Of a DNA stretch of 64,000 nucleotides, positions 28,836 to 38,889 are shown piece by piece. Position 1 is the first letter of the stretch. The number at the start of each line of letters is the position of its first letter. Source of the DNA: Corydoras sp. C115 (lineage: Eukaryota; Chordata; Actinopteri; Siluriformes; Callichthyidae); the NCBI GenBank assembly GCA_019802505.1, contig JAFMOC010000719.1, positions 38,354 through 102,353 on the forward strand. The letters are read 5' to 3'. Both the position numbers and the translations under genes were made by a program. Below the pieces are notes generated by a model that saw only the letters and a program-made list of their open reading frames with translations, was not told the origin of the DNA and did no database searches.

Positions 28836-29185
28836 CTCCAAGGGCTATCAAATTAACATTTGTATTTTATATATCTGTAATTTCAATTGACTGTGATTTT
28901 ATTTGAACTATTAATAGTTCAATATATTTAATAGTCTGTCCTGTCAGTTTCTTGTTGGTCTAAAATTCATAGAATATTCATAAAGTTCATAGCATGTTCA
29001 TAGAGACTAACTTTATATCACATGGCAGTGTGGTAGTGGCATGGATGATGATGAGACACTGATTGGGAGGGGAAGCAAAAAGGAAAGTGTGGGGAAAGCA
29101 GTTTATGCACTAGGCCATCAGGGGCCGGCAACAACAGGAGCTTAGTGACAGTTACAGCAGCCAGAATGTTGCAATAAAATGTGTA

Positions 29186-29227
<42 letters not shown>

Positions 29228-29640
29228 CCAAACTTACCATATAACACTTATTATTGAAACATCTTTATCATTTTTTTTTTTATTTTGATCTTCGCCATTT
29301 TTTATTTTCATTTTATTTTATGTTTCCCTTTTAGTTTATATTCCGTACTAAAGAATGACAATATGTCACAAAATGTTCTTGAAAATAAATAAAAATAGTA
29401 AGAGTTTGCTCTCCCTACAATAAATTATCCATGCAAGATGAAACTAAGTCTCTGCAGTACAGAAACTAATAAAAGAATAAATCTGTCTATTTAGAACACA
29501 CAACAGGAATCCCGATATTGCAGAAATGTACTCTTGCTTACTTAATTTCTGTTCTACTAATCATTAGTCATTTAAAATGGTTTATCCTGCTGACTGTTTC
29601 CCAATGCCTTCAGTATCTGTGCTCAGGGAGAAAGTCCTAT
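28836..29640 (+). repeat. Duplicated block upstream of the Ig-like gene (copy 1)
   Basis: Matches 60835-60907 plus 63426-64000, including ATCAACATTTGTATTTT-like, CTTGTTGGTCTAAAAT, CATGGATGATGATGAGACACTG, an A-run and TAACACTTATTATTGAAACATC. The copy is uninterrupted here. It lies about 100 bp upstream of the signal-peptide exon at 29738, so it probably holds that gene's promoter region. Confidence 0.8.
29189..29226 (+). repeat. Poly(A) run
   Basis: A 37-38 nt A run. The matching position in the second block (about 63655) has only about 14 A. Confidence 0.9.
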
Positions 29641-29737
29641 ACTGTCCTCATGAGAAGACTAGTGTGATTGCTGCTTGTAACTTTTGTTCAAGGATTTGTT
29701 TTTGTGTTGTGCTAGCAGTTATTTGGATTCATTGAGG

Positions 29738-29783
29738 ATGTGGATGATTTTTTGTATATTTCTAATAATCACATTGATTGTAG
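29738..29783 (+). pseudogene. Ig-like receptor gene, signal-peptide exon (putative)
   Basis: ATG at 29738 opens MWMIFCIFLIITLIV, a hydrophobic signal-peptide-like stretch. It ends in a phase-1 GTAG/GTAAGT donor, as expected for an immunoglobulin-superfamily leader exon. It sits just downstream of a block that is duplicated at the right end of the window. The next Ig-like exon in the same orientation is at 36354. This exon is intact but the downstream ones are broken, hence pseudogene. Confidence 0.5.
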
Positions 29784-29931
29784 GTAAGTTTTCTGTGAAC
29801 ACATAATCTTGCAAAGGCTTGCAAAGCAGGTTTATGTACAGTATATAACATTAAACCCTTTTTGAAAAAATCTAATTATTTAAATTATTGCTACTAAATT
29901 GCTACTAATCATATTTAATAAACATTAATAG

Positions 29932-30283
29932 CTGCACGGTGGCTTAGTGGTTAGCACGTTTGCCTCTCAGCGCTAGGGATTCCTGGTTCGAATCCCCATC
30001 TAGGTGGAGTTTCCATGTTCTCCCCATGTCCGTGTGGGTTTCCTCCGGGTTCCCCGGTTCCTCCCACAGTCCAAAAACATGGATCAAGTCAATTGAGTTC
30101 TCCAAATTGCCCCATGTAGAGTGTGTGTGTGTGTGAGTGAGTGTTTGCCCAGCCCTGGTTGGCGCCCTGTCCTGGGTGTATCTGCCCAGCGCCCGAAACT
30201 TTCTCCCCTGGATGGGCATGGGGAACCCCACCGCGACCCTAATAGAGGATAAAAAGCGGAAGATAATGAATGAATGAATAAAC
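29932..30283 (+). repeat. tRNA-derived SINE, copy 3
   Basis: Head GCACGGTGGCTTAGTGGTTA, B box GGTTCGAATCCCC, body CTCCCACAGTCCAAAAACAT, tail AATGAATGAATG. Confidence 0.85.
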
Positions 30284-30359
30284 ATTAATCATTTAAATGA
30301 ATAAATTGTATGTTTATACATTTTATTAAAAACTACAGTAATGTAATACAGTAATTCAA

Positions 30360-31390
30360 CACTAGAATGGTTTCAATCCTATCTAACAGGAAGGATCTTC
30401 ATGTTAGAAGTGTCATGGAATGGAGAGACCTCTAACTCTCACCAAGTACTTACTGGTGTTCCTCAGGGTCTGTACTTGGTCCTCTCCTCTTTTCATTATA
30501 CATGAAATCACTGGGCACAGTCATTCAGGCACATGGTTTCTCTAACCACTGCTATGCTGATGACACTCAGCTTAATTTTTCTTTTGCCCCTGACGACGCC
30601 ACGATCTCAAATCGGATATCTGCCTGCCTCACTGACAAGGCCTGTCATCTCAAATTAAATTTAGCAAAAACAGAGCTTCTCATAATCCCAGCTATACCCT
30701 CTATCCATCATGACATGTGGAAAAATGACGTGTCCAAATTGACAATCTCTCCAACCTATTTGGTCCGTAAACTTGGTTTCACAATTGACTCCCATCTTAA
30801 ACTCTCTGATCATGTTACCAAAACTGCCTGTTCCAGATTCCTTCTATATAACATGAGGAAGATCAGACCTTTCTTGACTGAACATGCTACTCGATAGTTC
30901 AAGCCCTCATCCTATCCCGACCTGATTATTGTAATACGTTGCTTGCCGGTGTCCCAGCTTCCACAATCAGGCCTCTACAAGTAAGTCAGTACTCTGCAGT
31001 CTGACTTGTATTCAACCAGCCCAACTCATGTCACTCCACTACTCATTTCTCTCCATTGGCTTCCTGTAGCTGCTCGTATAAAGTACAAGTCACTGACTCT
31101 GGTTTACAGGACAATTTCTGGATCTGGCCTCCTTACCATCACTCAATCTTTTGAAATTACACTCTGGCTTGTTCAGGTTTCTCTAGGGATGATTGTCGCC
31201 TGGTGATTCCACCTGTCTAATTCTCACTCCATGGCGTTGACCACTGCAAAACGTGGAACGATCTTCCCAACTCTGTCCGTATTTTTGAGAAACCACTGAC
31301 GATGCATCTTATTATCAAACAAAACATCCTCAGCATCCCCCCTAGGCGGCACCTCAGGGACAGCATGCCCGATCACCATGAGCCGTCAGC
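30360..31390 (+). mobile_element. L2/CR1-type LINE, 3' part of RT
   Basis: Plus-strand frames give NHCYADDTQLNFSF (YADD motif), HLKLNLAKTELLIIPAIPSI, VRKLGFTIDSHLKLSDHVTKTA and LYNMRKIRPFLTEHAT, then HVTPLLISLHWLPVAARIKYKSLTLVYR. 5'-truncated, with several frame breaks. Confidence 0.75.
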
Positions 31391-31683
31391 CCAAATAGGG
31401 GGAAAAAATACAATCCGATCCAAAAAATAAAAAAGAGAAGTAGTGCCGGCAATACCACCTAATGTGACTTATAATATGAATTCATTAAAAAAATTAGTTT
31501 TTAGTTTTAGAAATATATTTTAATATCAAGTTGTGATGACATTACATTTTTTTCAAAATGTTTTTAATGGCAATCATTGTGATTGGCTATATTCATTCAT
31601 ATTTATATTTATTAATATAATATTAATATAATGAACATAAATTAATGGACATAAAATAAATCAGCGTGTAGAATCAAAGAGGT
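31391..31683. other. Intergenic, AT-rich
   Basis: Contains a CATGCCCGATCACCATGAGCCG motif also seen near 55885. No gene is supported. Confidence 0.5.
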
Positions 31684-31765
31684 GTCACGCATACACACAC
31701 CCACTGCTCCACCTACCTCGGTTCCATACACTCACCGTTAACCCTCTACTGATTACTAGGTTCAG

Positions 31766-32736
31766 GTGCGCCTCATCAGCATTAAGAAAAAGTCCCGGCT
31801 CCACCAGTGCAGAGGTTTTTGGTTATGGTTTGGTTACGACTCCTCGCGTCACCTGGGAACACGTGAGAGACTTCGGAACTCCGGATCCAGGTCAATTTCT
31901 GCGTATGCTCTGAAGTTCCGGGTTCTGGTGGCGCGAACCGGCTGGAGTGGATCCGTGCTTACAGTAATGTTCCAGGAGGGGCTGCGCCGCGAAATCCAGC
32001 GTGAGATCGCGGGATGGGATTTCGGCGCGTCCCTCGACGAACTTATTCGGCTGGCGTTCCTCATAGAGCAACACCTCGCCACGGTCCCAACTCAGACCCC
32101 CGCTGTGGAGCGAGATTGGTCCGTTGTCCGTCCCGGAGGATGCGGAGCCGGAGCCGATGCAGCTTGGACACTTCCGATTGCCCCCACAGGAGCCGGAGGC
32201 GCGCTCAGCAGGGACTCTGCGGGTATTGCAGTAGCGCCGCACATGATATCCGGCATTGCGGTGCGAGACCCGATCGTCGCGCACGGTCGCCACCGGTTCA
32301 AACCTCCCCTCCATGCACGTCGCCCAGGGTTTCGGTGAGGGTTTCGGGTACCACGCTCCACTGGTCGTTACGCCTTAACTCTGTATTGTTTTTCAAGGAT
32401 AACTCTATAGCTGCTTCTGCAATGGTGGACTCCGGGGCTGACGGTAACTTCATTGACCGGGAGTTCTGCCGCCGATGGGGGATTCCTGAGAAGTCCCTCG
32501 AGATCTCCATCCAGGTCCAAGCTGTCGATGGCAGTCCACTTCCCTCGGGGGCAGTCAAGAGCACTACACCCACTTTATGGTTAGGGATTGGAGGATGTCA
32601 ATTTGAAAAAATCAAACTACTGATTATTTCATCCCCTTCTGTTCCCATCGTCTTAGGTTTGCCTTGGCTGCGGCGGCACGACCCCACGATCTCCCGGTCA
32701 CGGTTGCGGATTCAGTCATGGTCTTCCCACTGCTGA
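31766..32736 (+). pseudogene. Gypsy gag and aspartic protease remnant
   Basis: The first frame carries FRVLVARTGWSGSVL, FQEGLRREIQREI and LDELIRLAFLIEQHL, a Ty3/Gypsy gag core. The second frame has a zinc knuckle CGYCSSAAHDIRHC. A third stretch (about 32385-32690) has the protease AMVDSGADGNFID with catalytic DSG, then PIVLGLPWL. The frame shifts at least twice between gag and protease. The ORF ends soon after the protease and no RT follows. Confidence 0.7.
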
Positions 32737-32769
32737 TGGGAGTGCTTTCAACATACCCTCGTCTCTCTT

Positions 32770-33645
32770 CCACGCAGTTGACCCCTATGGTCGCGCTCAC
32801 TCAGGTTGTGCCTACGGTCGCACCTACTCAGGTTGCCGCTACGGTCGCGCCCACTCAGGTTGCCCCTGCAGTCGTGCTCTCTCAGGTTGCCCCTGTAGTC
32901 ACGCTCACTCAGGGTGCCCCTACGGTCGCGACCACTCAGGTTACCCCTGAGGTTGTGCTCTCTCAGGTCGCCCCTACGGTCGTGCCCACTCAGGTTGCCC
33001 CTACGGTTGCACCCACTCAGGTTACCCCTTGCGGTCAAGCTCTCAGGTTGCCCCTGCATTTGTGCTCACTCAGGTTGCCCCTATGGTCGCGCTCACTCAG
33101 GTTACCCCTGCGATCGTGCTCACCCAGGTTGCCCCGGCAGTTGCACCCACTCAGGTTGCCCCTATGGTCGCTGTCTCTCCTGCGCCAGAGCCCGCGTTAG
33201 CTTCTCCTGTGACAGAGCCCACAGGTATTCTCCTCAAAAGGCCACATCACCTCCATGCCCTCAAAAGGGCCACATTGCCTCCGCGCCCTCAAGAGGCTAC
33301 GTCGCCTCTGTGCCCTCAAAAGGCCACATTGCCTCCGCGCCCCCAAATGGCCACTGTGCCTCCACGCCCTCAAAGGGCCACTGTGCCTCCGTGCCCTCAA
33401 AGTGCCACTGTGCCTCCGTGCCCTCAAAGGGCCACATCGCCTCAGCTCCCTCAAGAGGCCACGTCGCCGCCACGCCCTCAAAAGGCCACGTCACCTGCGT
33501 GCCCTCAAAATCCACGTCGCCTCCGTGCCCTCAAGAGGTCACGTCACCTCCACGCCCTCATAAGGCCTCGCCGCCTCCGCACCCTCAAAAGGCCGCCCCA
33601 CCAAGGCAAAATAACCAGGTCTCAGCGAGGGTCTTCCCAGGTTGA
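32770..33645 (+). repeat. 9-codon minisatellites, Pro-rich
   Basis: The first array has a 27-bp unit (PTVAPTQVA) and the second has a 27-bp unit (PPRPQKATS and variants). They remain open in more than one frame. They replace the pol region of the family-3 element. Confidence 0.75.
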
Positions 33646-33872
33646 GCTGCCTTTTTCTGGAGGGGGTAATGTCACGCATACACACACACACCCACTGCTC
33701 CACGTACCTCGGTTCCATCCACTCACGGTTCACCCTCTCCTGATTACTAGGTTTAAGTGCGCCTCATCAGCGGGAGCCGCTATTTAAGACCTCTGTAGTT
33801 CCTGAGTGTGTGTTGGGTGATATCTTGTCTGTTTTGTGTGCTGGAATACTGGCCGTTGTGTTCTGTTTCCAG

Positions 33873-35345
33873 TTTTTTTTAACACCAAAACTTAATAATC
33901 TTTTTTCCAAAAACTATCTGCCCCTTGTCTCTAAAATTAAGAGTGATCTGGGTATCTGGTGCTCTCTCCCACTATCCTTTTTTGGCAAGATAAATGTTCC
34001 AAGAATGAATGTTCTGCCTCGTCTTTTATATTTATTTCAATCTCTTCCCTGCTATCTGTCTAGCCCATTTTTTAAAGATCTAAACAGTCACTTTTCAAAG
34101 TTCATTTGGAATAATAAAAAGCCTAGACTTAAATTTGCTAATTTAATGAAACCTAAAGAGAAAGGTGGTGCTGGTGTACCAAACATGCAATTATATTATT
34201 GGTCAGCTCAGATTAAACACATCATTAGCTGGTGTACCAATAGGACTGACTCATTATGGGTCAATATGGAGTCCATGACATGCTCCCCTCTTTCACTCCC
34301 TCTTTTACCATTTATTCATAAGGTGGAGAGGTTGAAAGGGGTGTCTGACTCGTTTGTTGTATCCAATACCCTGCTGATTTGGAAAGACGTTAAAAGATAT
34401 CTAAAAATTCCTATTTGTCTTTCTATGTCTTCCCCATTAGCGCTCAACCCAGATTTCCCCTCTCAGTTGCATAATATAGGATTCCTTGACTGGTTTAGGC
34501 GAGGGATCACACACGTCTCTTGCCTGTTCTCGGACGGGATCATGTTATCCTTTGGGGATATTCTAGAGAGATATAACTTATCGAAATCCGATTTTTTCAA
34601 ATATCTCCAAATCAGACATTTTCTTAGATCTCTTTTGGATAGGGGGGAGTTGCGGATGGAGTTGACAGAGATGGAACAACTTTTCACTAAAGAGTTTGAC
34701 TCAAAAGGGTTGATTTCAAAGTTATATAGTATATTGTCTAACGAATCCCTGTCAGTTTTGCTAAATTTGAAGGGTATCTGGGAGAAAGACTTGGAAATGG
34801 AATTGGATCAAAACACATGGGAATCTGTTTGTGAGAATCTGTATCCTAAGTGCACTTCAATTAATGTGCATGAACTTAACTTTAAGTTCATGCATAGAAT
34901 CTATTTAACACCAGTACGATTACAAAGGATATACCCAGAGAGATCTGATCTATGTTTCAAATGCCAGACACAGAGAGGTACACTTCTTCACTCCTTCTGG
35001 ACTTGTAACAAAATTAAATCGTTCTGGAGGGAAGTGCACTCAGCAATCGAGGACATCTTCGGCATAAAGTTTGCTATGTGCCCTTCACTGTATCTGCTTA
35101 ATGCTAAATTGAACGATATTTTTGATTTCCAGCTGAGACAGAACTTTATTTTGTTGGTTTTTATAGCAAAAAAGTGTATTTTGCTACTCTGGTCATCCAA
35201 ACAAGCCCCATCATTGAGCTTATGGCTCTCTCAGCTGACTTCTCTCCTTCCTCTTGAGAAACTGACTTATGACCTTCGTCAGAGGTCTAAAAACTTTTGG
35301 CAGCTTTGGTCCCCGCTCTGGACTTATCTGGAAAATCTAAGGTAG
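33873..35345 (+). CDS. L1 ORF2, C-terminal segment after the reverse transcriptase
   Basis: An intact frame of about 490 codons. It carries PLVSKIKSDLGIWCSLPLSFF, KINVPRMNVLPRLLYLFQSLP, FIWNNKKPRLKF and KEKGGAGVPNMQLYYWSAQI, typical of the region after the L1 RT domain. The C-terminus has a Cys-rich ERSDLCFKCQTQRGTLLHSFWTC. The endonuclease and RT are absent, as in most 5'-truncated L1 copies. The absence of stops suggests a fairly recent insertion. The first about 20 codons of the open frame (from 33810) belong to the LTR and are not L1. Confidence 0.8.
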   Translation, partial: FFLTPKLNNLFSKNYLPLVSKIKSDLGIWCSLPLSFFGKINVPRMNVLPRLLYLFQSLPCYLSSPFFKDLNSHFSKFIWNNKKPRLKFANLMKPKEKGGAGVPNMQLYYWSAQIKHIISWCTNRTDSLWVNMESMTCSPLSLPLLPFIHKVERLKGVSDSFVVSNTLLIWKDVKRYLKIPICLSMSSPLALNPDFPSQLHNIGFLDWFRRGITHVSCLFSDGIMLSFGDILERYNLSKSDFFKYLQIRHFLRSLLDRGELRMELTEMEQLFTKEFDSKGLISKLYSILSNESLSVLLNLKGIWEKDLEMELDQNTWESVCENLYPKCTSINVHELNFKFMHRIYLTPVRLQRIYPERSDLCFKCQTQRGTLLHSFWTCNKIKSFWREVHSAIEDIFGIKFAMCPSLYLLNAKLNDIFDFQLRQNFILLVFIAKKCILLLWSSKQAPSLSLWLSQLTSLLPLEKLTYDLRQRSKNFWQLWSPLWTYLENLR

Positions 35346-35497
35346 AACCCCTCAGAGATTATGTTTTATTGTTTTTGTATTTTTTTTTATTGTATCCGTA
35401 TTGTACGGATGTGACCGTGATGTAAGTATGGCGCTATCATCGTATTTAATGTCTGTATGCAACCACAAAAAATAAAAAAATTAAAAAGAGGGGATGG
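33873..35497 (+). mobile_element. L1 LINE, 5'-truncated 3' end
   Basis: Carries the C-terminal part of ORF2 and a short 3' end with an A-rich tail (AAAAAATAAAAAAATTAAAAAG, about 35467-35490). It is inserted in the family-3 3' LTR. Confidence 0.8.
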
Positions 35498-35810
35498 AGA
35501 ACGAGAACTCCCTGTCCTCCAGTCGGATCCCCTGGTTTTGAATGAGCAGCTCTTTGCTCCAGATGAGTAACCCTTTACTCCATACCAGGACTCTTCAGTG
35601 TTCGTTCCCATCCAGGACTCTCGAGCATTCACTCCCACCAAGGACTTTCCGGCATTTGCTCTTACCAAGGACTCTCCAGCGTTTGCTTCCACCAAGGTCT
35701 CTCCTGTGTTCGCTCCCTCTGTACGGCCTGCGCGCCGCAGCCTTCGTGCCTCTATATGGCCCGCGCGCCGCCGCCTTTGTGCCTCTGTACGGCCCATACT
35801 GTATTAAGTA
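35498..35810 (+). other. GC-rich Pro/Ser repeat coding, orphan
   Basis: A short open stretch (QDSSVFVPIQDSRAFTPTKD) with about 10-residue repeats ending in two VRPARR-like units. No LTR or start is visible. It may be another interrupted member of the same kind of element. Confidence 0.35.
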
Positions 35811-35935
35811 ATTGTACCAGGTATCAAAACACTATATGATACTCTTCGGCATCATGTAAATTTTACCACACTGATACACATAACTAGCAAACATTACATG
35901 AAAAAAACATATTTCCTTAATACATAATTATCTAC

Positions 35936-36227
35936 TTATTCATTCATTCATTATCTCCCACTTTATCCTCTATTTAGGGTCGCGGTGGGGTTCCCCATGC
36001 CCATCCAGGGGAGAACATCTCGGGCACTGGGCAGATAGACCAAGGACAGGGCATCAATCCATCGCTGGGCACACACTCACTCACACAGACACACTCTATA
36101 TGGGGCAATTTTGAGAATTCAATTGACTTGATCCATGTTTTTGGACTGTGGGAGGAAACCGGAGAACCCGGAGGAAACCCATGCAGACACGGGGAGAACA
36201 TGGAAACTCCCCCCAGATGGGGATTTT
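35936..36227 (-). repeat. tRNA-derived SINE, copy 4 (head missing)
   Basis: Body and tail only on the minus strand: CTCCCACAGTCCAAAAACAT through the GGATGGGCATGGGGAACCCC tail. Confidence 0.8.
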
Positions 36228-36353
36228 CTACTTAATAAAGCACAAATTACCTTATTTCTACATACTGTTACTAAGTTATGTTTCTAGGATTAGGGTTATA
36301 GTATCAGTGAATCAGCTTATAATAATAAAATGGTTCTGATTTCCTTTCTGCAG

Positions 36354-36682
36354 ACTCAGAACCAGATTCAGTACCAGAATCCTTAAACCTGCAACTTTAA
36401 TGGTACGTGTTATGTTGCTGTGGGACAACGAGTGGAACTGCAAGTGTCTCAGGAGTGTGAACTATTTATGACTAGAAATACTGTTGGTGGAGTGATTGTC
36501 ATACACAGGAAAAAAGAAACAAGGTATGGATGGCAGTTTTTTCTGGGAATTCTACTATGATAAACAAGTGCAGCAAAAAAATTACTCATTTTTTCAATTA
36601 CTCATTACTCAAATACAGTTTAGACATCTATAAAGACGGCAGTGAGATTTTCTACATTTCTACTCTCCAAGTGAATGTTGAA
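36354..36682 (+). pseudogene. V-type Ig domain exon, degenerate
   Basis: Follows a good acceptor (TTTCCTTTCTGCAG). One frame gives GTCYVAVGQRVELQVSQECE and another, later, gives LLKYSLDIYKDGSEIFYISTLQVNVEG. This resembles the start and end of a CD2/SLAM-family V domain. It ends in a phase-1 GAAG/GTAAGA donor. At least one stop and one frame change lie between the two, so the domain is broken. Family call by pattern only. Confidence 0.45.
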
Positions 36683-36892
36683 GGTAAGACACAATCATCT
36701 TATGAACTTAATGTGTTGAATACAAAATACACTTTTTATTGTAAGTAAAATAAACATTTTATTTGAATTACAAACTACAACCTGTCATGGTTGCGCCCTG
36801 CTTAAATACCTACCTGCTTTTGCTTTCATTTATTCATTATTTTCAGCTTGATTCTCTACTTGGGTCGCACCCCTTATTTGTGTTTTATTAAA

Positions 36893-36995
36893 TGCACGGG
36901 GAGAACATGGAAACTCCACCCAGATTGTGATTTGAACCTGAATCCCAAGCACTGAGAGGTGAACGTGCTAACCACTAAGCCACGTGCCGCCCATT
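36893..36995 (-). repeat. tRNA-derived SINE fragment
   Basis: Head and start of the body on the minus strand (GGCACGTGGCTTAGTGGTTAG). Confidence 0.7.
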
Positions 36996-37120
36996 AAGTT
37001 AATTTAATTAATTTAAAATTTTTTGTATTTTTTGAAGATTTAATTACAAACTACAACCAATAATGCTTGTCTTCAAATAAAAACAATTGTTATTCAACTA
37101 TATTCAATATAGGAGCTGTT

Positions 37121-37474
37121 AATCCATCAATCCATCTATTATTTTTTGCTGTATCCTCTACTAGGGTCGCAGTGTGGTTCCCCATGCCCATCCAGGGGAG
37201 AACGTTTCGGGCGCTGGGCAGATACACCCAGGACAGGGTGCCAATCTATCGCTGGGTACACGCTCATTCACACAGACACACACACACTCTATATGGGGTA
37301 ATTTGGAGAATTTAATTGACCTTAATCCATGTTTAGACTGTGGGAGGACCCACGCGGGTCCTACACCAACGCGGACACGGGGAGAACATGGAAACACCCA
37401 GATTGGGATTCGAACCGGGAATCCCTAGTGCTGAGAGGCAAACGTGCTAACCATTAAGCAACCGTGCCACCCGA
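37121..37474 (-). repeat. tRNA-derived SINE, copy 5
   Basis: Head GGTGGCACGGTTGCTTAATGG, body with a small duplication near ACCCACGCGGGTCCTACACC, and tail ending near 37121. Confidence 0.75.
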
Positions 37475-37644
37475 GCTGTTAATCAATAAAAAAAAATAAT
37501 GGCAAATTTTGCTTTGTTGTTTATTAATTAATTATTTTTTAAATCGTTAACACGAGGTAACAAATCTTGTAGTGGCAGGGTGGTTCTGTCAAGACACCTG
37601 ACATTTATATATAAGGCTGGCTTAGTGGTTAGCACGTTCGCCTC

Positions 37645-38420
37645 TCTACTTACATTATGGAGATCATCTTTACCCATTCAGGGATCCTAAAGGGGCCGAC
37701 AATCTCTCTCCCCATGATTCCAGCCCAAAACATTACTCCATGACCACCATAATGGTGGTCAAACCTCAAAAAGCACTTCCTGCCATGGTTCAAGAAGAAG
37801 AACAAAGCATTCTGCAGCAAGATCATTTTCATGCATGATAATGCACCGTCTCATGCTGCAAAGACCACACCTGCATCTCTGGCTGCTATGGGCATAAAAG
37901 GGGACAAACGTATGGTGTGTCCCCCATACTCCCCTGACCTCAACCCCATTGAGAACCTCTGGAGGTTCGAAAGGAGTGTCTATGATGGCGGGAGGCAGTT
38001 CACATCTTACCAACAGCCCTGGGAGGGTATTCTGTCCTCATGCAAAACAATTGAAACAGATACCATCGAAAACCTGACAAATTCAGTGGACAAGAGAGTT
38101 CAGAAGCTCCTTTCGAACAAGGGGTCCTATGTGAAAATGTAACAGAATAATGTTTTGACTTGAAAACTGTTTGATTTCAGTTTGTAATAACCTGCTAATG
38201 CTAATAATTTCACAACTTACCATTTTTTGTTCTTTGAAAACTATGTAATTTGGAACATGCATTTAGAGTGCATTTTGAGTGTTTTATTATTTTTTTTTTA
38301 ATATACTGTTATCACTAGCAGTTTCTTCAAAAATCTTTCAATTGTACTCTAATAGTTGATGACTGTAAAATTACAATGATTGCAATTCATATAGGTAATT
38401 TTGGAAAATCTGAGAATATT
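37645..38420 (+). pseudogene. Tc1/mariner-like transposase, broken and partly inverted
   Basis: The plus strand from about 37758 to 38142 gives HFLPWFKKKNKAFCSKIIFMHDNAPSHAAK, then PPYSPDLNPIENLW, ending SNKGSYVKM. This covers the second catalytic Asp (HDN) and the Glu (IENLW). The segment before it, which should carry YGGHGVMFWAGIMGREIVGPF, lies on the minus strand (37757-37645). A fragment of the coding region is thus inverted about a short palindrome. A 31-bp SINE-head fragment precedes the inversion. The 3' non-coding part runs to the SINE at 38427. Confidence 0.75.
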
Positions 38421-38426
38421 ATTTGC

Positions 38427-38749
38427 GGGGCGGCACGGTGGCTTAGTGGTTAGTACGTTTGCCTCTCAGCACTAGGGACTCCCAGTTCGAATCCCCATCT
38501 GGGAGGAGTTTCCATGTTCTCCCCGTGTCTGCGTGGGTTTCCTCCGGGTTCTCTGGTTTCCTCCCACAGTCCAAAAACATGGATTAAGTCAATTGAGTTC
38601 TCCAAATTGCCCCATGTAGAGTGTGTCTGTGTGTGTGAGTGTGTGCCCAGTGATAGATTGGTGCCCTGTCCTGGGTGTATCTGCCCAGCGCCCGAAATGT
38701 TCTCCCCTGGATGGGCATGGGGAACCCCCCCCCCCCCCCCCCCCCCCCC

Positions 38750-38790
<41 letters not shown>

Positions 38791-38834
38791 CGACCCTAAT
38801 ATAGGATAAAGAAGAAGATAATGGATGGATGGAC
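38427..38834 (+). repeat. tRNA-derived SINE, copy 6, with target duplication
   Basis: Flanked by TATTATTTGC (38417-38426 and 38835-38844). Head GGGGCGGCACGGTGGCTTAG and B box AGTTCGAATCCCC. A C-run replaces the CACCGCGACCC junction near the tail. Confidence 0.9.
38725..38789 (+). repeat. Poly-C run of about 64 bp
   Basis: All C except one A at 38750. Located inside SINE copy 6 at the position where other copies have CCCCACCGCGACCC. Confidence 0.95.
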
Positions 38835-38889
38835 TATTATTTGCATAATAATTTGGAACACAGTGTATATACTGATCCCTATATGTATA

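Larger units (their letters stand above)
31684..33872 (+). mobile_element. Family-3 Gypsy-derived non-autonomous LTR element
   Basis: Direct repeats starting TGTCACGCATACACACACCC (31684 and 33670) with CTGCTCCAC.TACCTCGGTTCCAT and TGATTACTAGGTT blocks act as LTRs. A purine tract (TGGAGGGGGTAA) precedes the right one. Between them are gag and aspartic-protease remnants, then Pro-rich tandem repeats where pol should follow. The 5' LTR is largely deleted after CATCAGCATTAAG, and the 3' LTR is cut by an L1 insertion. Confidence 0.7.

Noticed and set aside
29932..29995. tRNA gene
   Set aside because: The A- and B-box-like head belongs to a SINE that recurs many times in the window. No complete cloverleaf is expected.
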